Shown piece after piece: positions 1-7,508 of a stretch of 46,297 nucleotides of DNA (position 1 is its first letter; each line of letters starts with the position of its first letter). Under the pieces are notes generated by a model. The model was not told the DNA's origin. It made no database searches and saw only the letters and a program-made list of their open reading frames with translations. Location: assembly GCA_903822825.1 (NCBI GenBank), contig CAIJQQ010000031.1, positions 1 to 46,297 of the forward strand. Reading direction: 5' to 3'. Source of the stretch: an uncultured Burkholderiales bacterium. Lineage in GTDB: Bacteria; Pseudomonadota; Gammaproteobacteria; Burkholderiales; Burkholderiaceae_C. The position numbers were made by a program, and so were the translations under genes.

Positions 1-51
1 ATCCGTTCTGAAAGTTGGCTTGTGCTTTGAAGGTATATACCGTTTGACATC

Positions 52-65
52 TTGACCCATGTCAA
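52..65. promoter_or_regulatory. FNR/CRP-family-like palindrome upstream of fnr
   Basis: The sequence TTGAC-CCAT-GTCAA is a perfect dyad with the 5-4-5 geometry of FNR/ANR/DNR sites (consensus TTGAT-N4-ATCAA), with one change in each half-site. It lies about 90 bp upstream of a perfect FNR box. It could be a second, weaker FNR site or a site for another CRP/FNR-family protein. The gene it serves is uncertain because it may belong to a gene to the left of the window. Confidence 0.45.
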
Positions 66-142
66 CGGCCTCACTAAATTCGAACTGAGTTTCAGGTCTT
101 GGATAAAAAAACCCGAGTTTGAACCGTTTGCAAAATCTTGCT

Positions 143-156
143 TTGATTGACATCAA
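143..156. promoter_or_regulatory. Perfect FNR box, probable autoregulation site
   Basis: TTGAT-TGAC-ATCAA matches the FNR consensus in all ten conserved positions. It ends 28 bp before the fnr start codon, so a bound FNR would overlap or lie downstream of the promoter. That position suggests negative autoregulation, as is known for FNR in enterics. The site also argues against the longer reading of fnr starting at 119, because the box would then be inside the coding region. Confidence 0.75.
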
Positions 157-184
157 GCAAGACTTCGAAAAAAGGAGGTCCGCC

Positions 185-907
185 ATGAATCCCCAAGCCA
201 TCCAAATTGCCTGCTCCAATTGCAATTTGCGTGAACTGTGCATGCCCATCGGCCTGAGCGAACATGACATTGACCGGCTCGACAACCTGGTGGCTGTGCG
301 AAAGAAAATCAAACGTGGCGAAACCCTGTTCACCAATGGTGAACTTTTCACATCGCTGTATGCCATACGCACGGGTTTTTTCAAAACCTTCTTGGTCACA
401 GAAGACGGTCGGGACCAAGTCACAGGCTTTCAAATGGCCGGGGAAATCATCGGCATGGATGGCATCGTGAACGACCTCCACACCTGTGATGCCGTGGCGC
501 TAGAGGACGCAGAAGTGTGCGTGATGCCATTCGAAAAAATCGAAGAAATTTCTCGAGAAGTGGCCTCCTTGCAGTCGCATGTTTTCAAAATCATGGGCCG
601 AGAAATCGTTCGCGAACATGGTGTCATGCTGCTGCTGGGCAGCATGCGCGCAGACGAGCGTTTGGCCGCATTCTTGCTCAATTTGGTGCAACGATTGCAC
701 GAAAGAGGTTTTTCACAGTCAGAGTTGGTCCTGCGCATGACCCGCGAAGAAATCGGCAGCTACTTGGGGCTGAAGCTCGAAACCGTGAGCCGTACATTTT
801 CAAAGTTTGTCGAAGAAGGCCTCATCGAGGTCAAGCTTCGCCATGTTCGAATTCTGGACACCGAAGGCTTGCAGCGCGCTGTGAACCAACAGACCACTTG
901 CCACTGA
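185..907 (+). CDS. fnr: FNR-type oxygen-sensing transcriptional regulator
   Basis: This 240-residue protein has the full FNR architecture. The N-terminal cysteines C10, C13 and C19 (C-x2-C-x5-C), together with C112, correspond to E. coli Fnr C20, C23, C29 and C122 with a constant offset of ten. These are the ligands of the oxygen-labile [4Fe-4S] cluster. A cNMP-binding-type beta-roll and dimer helix follow. The C-terminal Crp-type helix-turn-helix carries LETVSR, the E-x2-S-R reading motif for TTGAT half-sites. The start at 185 is chosen because AAAGGAGG stands a few bases upstream and the family length fits; an alternative start at 119 would include the FNR box. It should be a cytoplasmic activator/repressor of low-oxygen genes, with the downstream universal stress gene a likely target. 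Confidence 0.93.
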   Translation: MNPQAIQIACSNCNLRELCMPIGLSEHDIDRLDNLVAVRKKIKRGETLFTNGELFTSLYAIRTGFFKTFLVTEDGRDQVTGFQMAGEIIGMDGIVNDLHTCDAVALEDAEVCVMPFEKIEEISREVASLQSHVFKIMGREIVREHGVMLLLGSMRADERLAAFLLNLVQRLHERGFSQSELVLRMTREEIGSYLGLKLETVSRTFSKFVEEGLIEVKLRHVRILDTEGLQRAVNQQTTCH

Positions 908-1003
908 AAAAGGTTCAGATTCACCTCGCCCTTGCTCAAAAGACAAGTCAAAACACGGATTTGCGTCATGCCTTGATGACACGCCAAACAGCAGGCACAA
1001 CCC

Positions 1004-1017
1004 TTGACATGCATCAA
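1004..1017. promoter_or_regulatory. FNR box of the universal stress protein gene
   Basis: TTGAC-ATGC-ATCAA matches nine of ten conserved FNR positions. A TAGACT hexamer at 1040-1045 could be the -10 element. This would put transcription start near 1052 and the box centre near -41.5, the classic position of an FNR class II activator site. The box is seen directly; the start site is inferred. Confidence 0.7.
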
Positions 1018-1076
1018 GAAAGAAAAGACAAGCGCTGCCTAGACTGGGCCTTTCAACCGTTCTGAGGAGAACCCGT

Positions 1077-1520
1077 ATGTACAAACGCATTCTTGTCGCA
1101 ACCGATGGGTCGACCCTGTCCAAAAAAGCGGTGACGAGCGCCATCCAGTTGGCCGCGACCTGTGCGGCCGAACTGGTCGCCATCAAAGTCGTGCCTCGTT
1201 ACCCCCAGGCGTACTTTGAGGGCAGCATCCCCCTCTCAGGAAGTGAAATCGGTCGCATAGAGAAAGAATGGACCGATGCCGCCCAAGCCAACCTGGACGC
1301 GGTGGCCAAAGCCGCCAAAGCCAAAGGCGTGGTCACCAAAACGGTCACCGTCAAGTCCGACGTGGTGTCTGATGCCATCATTGCCGCCGCGAAAAAACAA
1401 CAGGCCGATCTGATCGTCATGGCCTCACACGGACGCAAGGGCATCAAGCGCTTGCTGCTGGGCAGCGAAACCCAACAGGTGCTGACGCACTCGCACATTC
1501 CAGTGCTGGTGTTGCGATGA
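1077..1520 (+). CDS. Universal stress protein, UspA family
   Basis: A 147-residue single Usp domain. It opens with the typical YKRILVATDGS strand-loop and ends with the ATP-binding signature SHGRKGIKRLLLGS followed by a PVLVLR strand. This places it with ATP-binding UspA-type proteins of the MJ0577 kind. GAGGAG lies 8 bp upstream of the ATG. Its promoter carries a well-placed FNR box and fnr is immediately upstream, so it is probably induced at low oxygen, as Usp genes are under ANR in Pseudomonas. The exact function is not known; Usp proteins generally help survival in stasis and anoxia. Confidence 0.9.
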   Translation: MYKRILVATDGSTLSKKAVTSAIQLAATCAAELVAIKVVPRYPQAYFEGSIPLSGSEIGRIEKEWTDAAQANLDAVAKAAKAKGVVTKTVTVKSDVVSDAIIAAAKKQQADLIVMASHGRKGIKRLLLGSETQQVLTHSHIPVLVLR

Positions 1521-1532
1521 AGGGCTTACTCC

Positions 1533-1613
1533 GCTCGCCAAGGGGGTAGCCTGTCCTGGCTCATACTCGCTGCGCTCGCCAAATCGCCCGAACAGGCTAC
1601 CCCCTTGGCGAGC
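1533..1613. repeat. Large hairpin element A (22-bp perfect arms, 37-nt loop)
   Basis: Arms at 1533-1554 and 1592-1613 are perfect reverse complements over 22 bp, and pairing continues imperfectly inward. The loop (1555-1591) contains GGCTCATACTCGCT and ATCGCC. It starts 12 bp after the usp stop, so it may also act as a transcription barrier, but there is no U-tract. The loop resembles that of element B at 1692-1783 read on the opposite strand, whereas the stems are unrelated. Confidence 0.85.
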
Positions 1614-1691
1614 TCAGCGCACGTTCAAGCTTCATACGTTTGAATTTCGGTTGCTGCTTGTATCAGTCCAAGACCACTTCGGCGATTGAAC

Positions 1692-1783
1692 TGTGGCTCA
1701 GCGCGGCGCTCAGGCCGGAGAGGCGATGTCGCAAAGCGAAGCGCGTCTGAGCCTGTCCGGCCTGGGCGCCGCGCTGAACCACA
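1692..1783. repeat. Large hairpin element B (28-bp arms, 2 mismatches, 36-nt loop)
   Basis: Arms 1692-1719 and 1756-1783 pair over 28 bp with two mismatches. Read on the minus strand the loop gives GGCTCAGACGCGCTTCGCT and ACATCGCC, closely matching the loop of element A. The two elements therefore form an inverted pair with similar loop length and sequence but different stems. No coding region was seen between 1614 and 1691. Confidence 0.85.
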
Positions 1784-1807
1784 CCCCCAGAGCCTAGCCG
1801 CCCCCCC

Positions 1808-1883
1808 CCTAGAGCGGAGCCTGACCCCTAAAGCGGAGCCTGACCCCTAAAGCGGAGCCTGACCCCTAGAGCTGAACCGCACC
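1808..1883. repeat. 19-bp tandem repeat, four units
   Basis: Three near-identical units of CCTARAGCGGAGCCTGACC start at 1808, 1827 and 1846. A fourth, diverged unit runs from 1865 to 1883, and partial copies continue on both sides (about 1773-1795 and 1884-1890). Period 19 with no spacer excludes a CRISPR. It is located between element B and the 3' end of the malonyl-CoA synthetase gene. Together with elements A and B it accounts for most of the 394-bp gene-free stretch 1521-1914. Confidence 0.85.
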
Positions 1884-1914
1884 CTTAGAGTTCAGGCGGC
1901 ACTGAGCGCCAAGC

Positions 1915-3459
1915 TCAAGCCACAAACAAGGCCTTGTACTGGTCCCGCAGCAGGTTTTTTTGCACCTTGCCCATGGTGTTGCGTGGCAACTCGGGCACCA
2001 CAAAGCAGCGCTTGGGGATCTTGAAGTTGGCCAATTTGGACTTCAAATCGGCCACGATGGCCTCGGGCTTCAGGCTCGCGCCGGGTTTGCCGATCACCAC
2101 CGCCACCCCCACCTCGCCAAAGTCAGGGTGCGGCACGCCCACCAAAGCGCTTTCGACCACGCCCGCCATCTCATTGATGTAGCCCTCGATCTCAGCCGGG
2201 TACACGTTGTAGCCGCCGCTGATGATCAGGTCCTTGCTGCGGCCCACGATGGTCACATAGCCCCGTTCATCGATCTTGCCCACATCACCCGTCTTGAAAA
2301 AACCATCGGCCGTGAATTCATCGGCGGTTTTCTCAGGCATGCGCCAGTAAGCTTGGAACACGTTCGGGCCCTTGACCTGAATGTTGCCAATGTCACCCAC
2401 GGGCAAATCTTTGCCATCGTCACCCCGCACGCGCAGCGACACGCCCGGCAGCGGAAAGCCCACCGTGCCACCCCGGCGCTCGGTTTGTTGGCCGAAGCGC
2501 TTGTCAGCGCTGTAGGGGTTGGAGGTCAGCATCACCGTCTCACTCATGCCGTAACGCTCCAGGATGGTATGCCCTGTGCGCTGCTGCCACTCGTTGAAGG
2601 TCTCCAGCAAGAGCGGCGCAGAACCGGCAATGAACAGCCGCATCTTGCGCACCGCTTCGCGCGTCAGACCAGGCTCGGCCAGCATGCGCACATACAGCGT
2701 GGGCACGCCCATGAACACCGTGGCCTCGGGCATGCGGGCGATCACGCGCTTGGGATCGAATTTGGCCATCCAGATCATTTTGCTGCCATTGATCAGCGCC
2801 CCGTGGATGGCCACGAACAGGCCATGCACATGGAAGATCGGCAGCGCGTGAATGAGCACATCCCCACGCTTCCAACCCCAGTAGTCTTTCAGCATCTCAG
2901 CGTTGGACAGCATGTTGCCATGTGTGAGCATCGCCCCCTTGCTGCGCCCGGTGGTGCCGCTGGTGTACAAAATGGCGGCCAGGTCATCGGCTTTTTTGCT
3001 GACAGTTTTGTGCTGGTCACTGTGGTGCGCCGCGCGCTCGAGCAGGCTGCCCGTGCGGTCGTCCCCCAAGGTGAACACGTGCTGCGTGCCCGCCTTGAAG
3101 GCGATCTTGCTGACCCAGCCAAAGTTGGCAGGGCTGCAAACCACCACGGCAGGTTCTGCGTTGCCAATGAAATACTCGATTTCAGCGCGTTGGTAGGCCG
3201 TGTTGAGCGGCAGAAAAACATAACCGGCGCGCAGTGTGGCCAGGTACAGCATCATGGCTTCGACCGATTTTTCGACCTGCACGGCGATGCGGCTGCCTTG
3301 TGGCAAATCGAGCGAGGCCAACAGGTTGGCCATCATGGCGGTCGCGCGGTCCAGGTCGCGCCAGCTGTAGCGCAGTCCTTCGTCGGTTTCCACCGCCACC
3401 GCGTTCAGGTCAGATGGGAAAGCCGCACGAAGTGCAGTGAAGAGGTTCTGTGAGCTCAT
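1915..3459 (-). CDS. matB: Malonyl-CoA synthetase (acyl-CoA ligase, MatB type)
   Basis: A 514-residue ANL-superfamily ligase expected to activate malonate with ATP and CoA. Visible motifs are the P-loop YTSGTTGRSKGAML near residue 165, the adenylate motif YGMSET near 310, the hinge region with GDVG and GRSKDLIISGG, and the C-terminal catalytic lysine in RNTMGKVQK. The substrate call comes from overall resemblance to MatB and from co-transcription with malonyl-CoA decarboxylase. It is the last gene of the malonate operon, 45 bp after the Bug gene. Another short dicarboxylate or 3-hydroxypropionate ligase is the main alternative. Confidence 0.88.
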   Translation of the reverse strand: MSSQNLFTALRAAFPSDLNAVAVETDEGLRYSWRDLDRATAMMANLLASLDLPQGSRIAVQVEKSVEAMMLYLATLRAGYVFLPLNTAYQRAEIEYFIGNAEPAVVVCSPANFGWVSKIAFKAGTQHVFTLGDDRTGSLLERAAHHSDQHKTVSKKADDLAAILYTSGTTGRSKGAMLTHGNMLSNAEMLKDYWGWKRGDVLIHALPIFHVHGLFVAIHGALINGSKMIWMAKFDPKRVIARMPEATVFMGVPTLYVRMLAEPGLTREAVRKMRLFIAGSAPLLLETFNEWQQRTGHTILERYGMSETVMLTSNPYSADKRFGQQTERRGGTVGFPLPGVSLRVRGDDGKDLPVGDIGNIQVKGPNVFQAYWRMPEKTADEFTADGFFKTGDVGKIDERGYVTIVGRSKDLIISGGYNVYPAEIEGYINEMAGVVESALVGVPHPDFGEVGVAVVIGKPGASLKPEAIVADLKSKLANFKIPKRCFVVPELPRNTMGKVQKNLLRDQYKALFVA

Positions 3460-3504
3460 GGCTGTGCGAGGAGAGGATGGAACGATGGGGATGGATGTTG
3501 GGGC

Positions 3505-4500
3505 TCAATCGAGCTTGGCACCCGAGGCCTTGACGACTTGGGACCACTTCTTAAGCTCTGCCTTGATGAACGCATCAAACTGGGCACCTGTGAGGTTGGG
3601 AAATTCGGCCCCCTGCGAGGCCCACACGGCCTTGGCCTCGTCGGTTTGGCAAGACTTTCGAATGTCCTCAACGGCCCGGGCCTGGGACTCGGCGGGTGAG
3701 CCCTTGGGTGACCACACACCGTACCAGGTGGAGACGGTGTAGTCAGGCAAACCCAGCTCGGCCGAACATGGCACGTCCGGGAAAGCCGGGCTGCGATTGT
3801 TTCCAGAGACCATCAACGCCTTGATGCGGCCGGACTTGATGTGGGTGGCCGAAGATCCCAAGCCATCGAACATCATGTCCACGTTGCCTGCGATCAGGTC
3901 CTGCAAGGCCGGGCCAGCCCCGCGGTAAGGGATGTGCGTGATGAAGGTCTTGGTTTGCAGCTTGAACAACTCACCTGCCAAGTGGTGCGATGTACCACCG
4001 CCGGCCGAGCCGTAGTTCAGTCGGGCCGGGTTCTTTTTGACAAAGTCAATAAATGCCTTGAAATCGACTGCGTCCACTTTTTTAGGGTTGACCACCAACA
4101 CCTGTGGCACGTTGGCCACCAAAATCAAGGGCGTCAGATCGCGTTCCAGGTCGTAATCGAGCTTGGCATACATGAAAGGCGCAATGGTGTGGTGCACCGC
4201 CCCCATGAACAAGGTGTAACCGTCAGGTGCGGACTTGGCTGCCACGCCCGCGCCCAGTGTGCCACCCGCGCCGCCTCGGTTATCGATGATCAGTTGCTTG
4301 CCGGTCAGGCGAGCGAACTGGGCTGACAGAGGCCGGGCAAAAGCATCCGTGCCGCCGCCTGCCGGAAAGGGCACGATCATCGTCACCGGTTTGGTAGGCC
4401 AAGTGGACTGGGCCTGCGCTGGGCCTGCGCCAAGGGCAGCGGCAGAAGCGGCCAGCTTGAGGACGCCTCTGCGGTCCAGGTGTGAATCAAATACGGTCAT
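3505..4500 (-). CDS. Bug-family (TctC-like) periplasmic binding protein, putative malonate binder
   Basis: A 331-residue tripartite-tricarboxylate-transporter-type solute receptor. The N-terminus has a Tat-like signal (DRRGVLKLAASAA, then an AQA cleavage site). The mature part shows Bug hallmarks: PFPAGGGTD near residue 45, DNRGGAGG, SAPDGYTL, GSAGGGTSHHLAGE and IPYRGAGPA. No TctA/TctB membrane genes lie nearby, which is usual for the expanded Bug families of Burkholderiales. Its place between malonyl-CoA decarboxylase and malonyl-CoA synthetase suggests malonate or a related dicarboxylate as ligand; this is inference. Confidence 0.9.
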   Translation of the reverse strand: MTVFDSHLDRRGVLKLAASAAALGAGPAQAQSTWPTKPVTMIVPFPAGGGTDAFARPLSAQFARLTGKQLIIDNRGGAGGTLGAGVAAKSAPDGYTLFMGAVHHTIAPFMYAKLDYDLERDLTPLILVANVPQVLVVNPKKVDAVDFKAFIDFVKKNPARLNYGSAGGGTSHHLAGELFKLQTKTFITHIPYRGAGPALQDLIAGNVDMMFDGLGSSATHIKSGRIKALMVSGNNRSPAFPDVPCSAELGLPDYTVSTWYGVWSPKGSPAESQARAVEDIRKSCQTDEAKAVWASQGAEFPNLTGAQFDAFIKAELKKWSQVVKASGAKLD

Positions 4501-4545
4501 GTTTGTCTCCTCGTTTTTGTGAATGATATCGTTGAAGGCAAGCGT

Positions 4546-6030
4546 CTAAAAAAACAAGCGCGCCACGGCGTCTGACACTGGCACGCGTCCTTGCGACAGC
4601 CCATGGCGGTGTCGGTCAATTTTTCGAAGGTCGTAAAGGTAGTTGACCATCAGACCAAACGACTGTTTGACCCCCTTACCAGACAAGTCGGCCGCCCAAT
4701 TGATCTGCTCGACACGGGCCCCATTGCCCAAGTGAAACCGGGCCACCGGATCGGTGGGACGCTCATCGCTGAGGTCCTTTCCGAGGTAATGTGCGGCACA
4801 AGCCAGCAGCCATTGCCGCAGGGCCGAGCGCTCGGGCAGTGTGCTTGCCTGGTCGAGGGCGGAGAGTACATGCTCTGATGCCGCAGGCTCGAAACCCACG
4901 GCGCGGCTGAGCTGGGCACGCATTTTTTCGGGTGTTTCGTCGATCATGCGATCCGCGTTTTTGTTCAACCAGGCCCGAAAGCCGGGTATGGGCGACAAGG
5001 TGGCAAAGGTCTTGAGCTTGGGGAAGTCGCCCCGCAAGGTCTCGACCACCCGCTTGATGAGCGAGTCACCAAAGCTCACGCCTTTGAGGCCTGGCTGCGT
5101 GTTGCTGATGGAGTAAAAAATCGCGGTCGTGGCCCGACTCAGGTCGACGGCTTCCGCCGACTCGTCCAAGAGCGGGCTGATGCTGGTGGCGATCTCGTCC
5201 ATGAATGCCACTTCCACAAAGATCAAAGGCTCATCGGGCAAACGTGGGTGAAAGAAGCCGTAGCAGCGGCGGTCCGAGTCGAGCCGGTTCTTGACGTCGC
5301 CCCAGCTTTTGATGTCGTGCACCGCCTCGTACTTGATCAGCTTTTCAACCAGGCTGGCGGGCGAGTCCCAACTGATGCGACGCAGCTCCAAAAAAGCCAC
5401 GTCAAACCAGGTCGTGAACAGGTTTTCCAGCTCGGCTTCCAGGGCCAGCAGACGTTTGTTCGATTTGAGCGCGGGTATCAGATCCTGGCGCAAATCCACC
5501 AGAAAGCGCATGCCCTCGGGGAACACTGCAAAGCGCTGCAGCAGCCGCGTGCGCGGCGACACAAGCGCCTTTCGCAATCGGATCTCGGCCACACCTTCGT
5601 CGGGCGTGCCCACCGCGGCTTCGTACTGTTCACGCGCGGCCTTGACCTTGCGGGAATCGGGGGCGAATTGCTCACTCATCAACAGCCAGCAATCCTGGCG
5701 CTGCTCGGGCGTGGCCATGGCGTACCACTGGGCCACACCCCGAGCGCGCTTGCCGCCTTCGACCTCGCTCACGCCGGGCTCCATGATCGCTTGCAATTCG
5801 GTCAAGGTGCGACGCAGTACGCGGGGAGATAAAGCCTCTTCCTTGTGGCGCAGCGTGGCGTTGAGCCGCTCGCGGGATGAGCGCACCAGCGGCTCCTTGG
5901 CTGCTGAAGACTTGGCTGTGCGCGCCTTAGGCTTGCCATCTTGCGTTGAGGTCACGGCAAGGCCTCCAGCAGTCTTGCCTGCTGGCAGCCAACCGGCCAC
6001 CGTGCGGCCAATCCAATCGGATGTGCTCAT
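4546..6030 (-). CDS. matA: Malonyl-CoA decarboxylase
   Basis: A 494-residue member of the MCD family, converting malonyl-CoA to acetyl-CoA and CO2. Recognisable segments are FFHPRLPDEPLIFVEVAFM (near residue 260), KGVSFGDSLIKRV, LSPIPGFRAWL, FHLGNGARVEQINW and GLMVNYLYDL towards the C-terminus. The length is typical for bacterial MCD with a helical N-domain and an acetyltransferase-like C-domain. The start codon overlaps the stop of the upstream GntR gene by 4 bp (ATGA), so the two are translationally coupled. With MatB it completes the route malonate to malonyl-CoA to acetyl-CoA, as in rhizobial matABC. Confidence 0.92.
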   Translation of the reverse strand: MSTSDWIGRTVAGWLPAGKTAGGLAVTSTQDGKPKARTAKSSAAKEPLVRSSRERLNATLRHKEEALSPRVLRRTLTELQAIMEPGVSEVEGGKRARGVAQWYAMATPEQRQDCWLLMSEQFAPDSRKVKAAREQYEAAVGTPDEGVAEIRLRKALVSPRTRLLQRFAVFPEGMRFLVDLRQDLIPALKSNKRLLALEAELENLFTTWFDVAFLELRRISWDSPASLVEKLIKYEAVHDIKSWGDVKNRLDSDRRCYGFFHPRLPDEPLIFVEVAFMDEIATSISPLLDESAEAVDLSRATTAIFYSISNTQPGLKGVSFGDSLIKRVVETLRGDFPKLKTFATLSPIPGFRAWLNKNADRMIDETPEKMRAQLSRAVGFEPAASEHVLSALDQASTLPERSALRQWLLACAAHYLGKDLSDERPTDPVARFHLGNGARVEQINWAADLSGKGVKQSFGLMVNYLYDLRKIDRHRHGLSQGRVPVSDAVARLFF

Positions 6031-6731
6031 GTCGCTTCCCCCATCAGTTGATGTTTTGTGTTGACCGCCGTGATGCGGCTTTTGCTCTGAAGGGCCAACT
6101 GGCGCAAGGCTTCGCGCTGACGCGTCAAATGGGTGCGCATGGCCGATTCCGCACCTGTTGCGTCACGGGCCTTCAAGGCTTCAAAAATCGCCATGTGCTC
6201 GGACAGTGACTGACTCAAACGCCCAGGCGCATTGAGCTGTTGCAAGCGTGCCAGCTTGAGGATCTTGCGCAAATCACCGATCACTTGGTCCAGCCATTTG
6301 TTGCCCGCGATGGCAATGATGGCTTCATGGATCGCATAGTTGGCAGCGTAGTAGTCCTCAATGCGGCCTTTCAAAGCGCTGTCCTGCAGTTGCGTGTGCA
6401 GGCTCTTGAGCGCGGCGATGTCGGCGTCGGTGGCCTGCTGCGCGGCCTCAAATGCGCAACGCCCTTCCAGCAAGGCAATGACCGGAAAAATCTCGTCCAA
6501 GTCTTGCTCGGTGACTTGGTTGACGAAACAACCGCGCCGTGGCTCGTGCCTGATCAAGCCTTCGGCTGTCAACACCTTGAGCGCTTCTCGCAGCGGTGTG
6601 CGCGAAATGGCCAACTGTTCGCACAACCGTATTTCGTCCACAAACACGCCCGGTGACAACTCGCCGGCAAAGATCAGATCGCGCAGTTGCTGCGCCACCT
6701 GTTCATGCAATGAGTTGACGTGTTTGACCAT
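6027..6731 (-). CDS. matR: GntR-family (FCD) regulator of the malonate operon
   Basis: A 234-residue regulator with an N-terminal winged helix (QVAQQLRDLIFAGELSPG, then CEQLAISRTPLREALKVL, residues about 10-55) and an all-helical FCD ligand domain with conserved acidic and histidine residues. FCD-GntR proteins are usually repressors relieved by organic acids. It is the first gene of the operon, overlaps malonyl-CoA decarboxylase by 4 bp and sits behind an 18-bp palindrome, so autoregulation and malonate or malonyl-CoA sensing are likely. The name follows the rhizobial mat operon by context. Confidence 0.88.
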   Translation of the reverse strand: MVKHVNSLHEQVAQQLRDLIFAGELSPGVFVDEIRLCEQLAISRTPLREALKVLTAEGLIRHEPRRGCFVNQVTEQDLDEIFPVIALLEGRCAFEAAQQATDADIAALKSLHTQLQDSALKGRIEDYYAANYAIHEAIIAIAGNKWLDQVIGDLRKILKLARLQQLNAPGRLSQSLSEHMAIFEALKARDATGAESAMRTHLTRQREALRQLALQSKSRITAVNTKHQLMGEAT

Positions 6732-6753
6732 GTGAATACCTCTGAAGTCTTTG

Positions 6754-6771
6754 GTAATTATGCGTAATTAC
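6754..6771. promoter_or_regulatory. Palindromic operator of the malonate operon
   Basis: GTAATTA-TGCG-TAATTAC is a perfect dyad with 7-bp arms, centred 32 bp upstream of the matR start. On the minus strand its centre reads CATAAT, a good -10 hexamer, so binding would block the promoter. Its size and AT-rich arms suit FCD-type GntR regulators. This is the best candidate MatR site in the window. Confidence 0.65.
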
Positions 6772-6851
6772 AAGTGTCTGTGGTGTGGCTTGTAGGGTAA
6801 AAGACACACTTTCAGGCCCGCGATTTATCCTGAATCAGACAGGCAAAAGTT

Positions 6852-7508
6852 TCACAGCCCGAGCAGCTTCAAAGCCCTCTGGTAAGAATCGGCTGGATGT
6901 GTCACATCGAACTGCACCGTCTGCCAGCCCAGCCTCATGGCACCTAAGACATTCCGGCTTTGGTCGTCCACAAAGACGCACTCGGCAGCACTCAAGCCCA
7001 GGGCTTCGGTGCACATCTCGTAAGCACGGCGGTCAGGTTTCAGGATGCCGGTGTAAGTCGCGTCAATGACCACGTCAAACAGTTGGAGCAAAGGCAGCCG
7101 CTCGCGAAAGCTCGCGCCGTAAAACAGGTCCAGTTCGTTGGACAGCACCGCCAGCTTGAAGCCCGCCGCCTTGGCTTGGTGAACGGCGGCAATCGCTTCA
7201 GGGCGAATGACCGCAGCCACGTCTGCACCCCTTGCCCGATGCACAAAGGTCTGCATGTCGCTCCACTCTTCGCCCAACAGACGGCCCACGCTTTGGGTGC
7301 GGGCCATCCAGTAATCGCGCTCGGTGATGTGGTCCGCCTGCATGGCTTGCCACAGCGCATCGGTTTCAGGATCAAACGGACCTCGCCAAGTCAAAGTGCC
7401 GGGGGACAATCCCAGTGCCGCCTCGCTCAAATCGTGTGTTTCAAACAGGGTGCGGCTGATGACACCGCCAAAATCCAAAACCAGCGCCTTGGCAAATGCG
7501 GCGCTCAT
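6852..7508 (-). CDS. HAD-superfamily hydrolase (YihX/epoxide-hydrolase-N-domain type)
   Basis: A 218-residue HAD subfamily IA protein. Motif I is VLDFGGVI, with the nucleophilic Asp but Gly in place of the usual second Asp, as in the YihX and soluble-epoxide-hydrolase N-domain group. Motif II is VLSNE, motif III lysine is in GILKPDRRAYE and motif IV is FVDDQ. A helical cap lies between motifs I and II. It is the last gene of the eight-gene operon and its ATG overlaps the stop of the UPF0261 gene by 4 bp. It may remove a phosphate from a pathway intermediate or side product; the substrate cannot be read from the sequence. Confidence 0.85.
   Translation of the reverse strand: MSAAFAKALVLDFGGVISRTLFETHDLSEAALGLSPGTLTWRGPFDPETDALWQAMQADHITERDYWMARTQSVGRLLGEEWSDMQTFVHRARGADVAAVIRPEAIAAVHQAKAAGFKLAVLSNELDLFYGASFRERLPLLQLFDVVIDATYTGILKPDRRAYEMCTEALGLSAAECVFVDDQSRNVLGAMRLGWQTVQFDVTHPADSYQRALKLLGL

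Noticed and set aside
119..184. Longer reading of fnr starting at 119
   Set aside because: It would place a perfect FNR box inside the coding region, has no ribosome site, and extends beyond the usual FNR N-terminus, whereas ATG 185 has AAAGGAGG upstream.
1533..1613. Integron attC site
   Set aside because: The expected core sites (GTTRRRY and its complement) are not present at the ends and no integrase gene is in the window.
1533..1783. Insertion-sequence ends
   Set aside because: No transposase or target-site duplication was seen; each dyad is a self-contained hairpin, not a pair of matching element ends.
1808..1883. Possible CRISPR array
   Set aside because: Units of 19 bp follow each other with no spacers and the last unit is degenerate; no cas genes are in the window.
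1960..3453. Long plus-strand open frame opposite matB
   Set aside because: His/Ala/Gly-rich translation without family features; it mirrors the codon bias of the real minus-strand gene. Similar antisense frames at 7496-8884, 9043-10152, 10175-11395, 11405-12787, 25271-26785 and 31057-32229 were rejected for the same reason.
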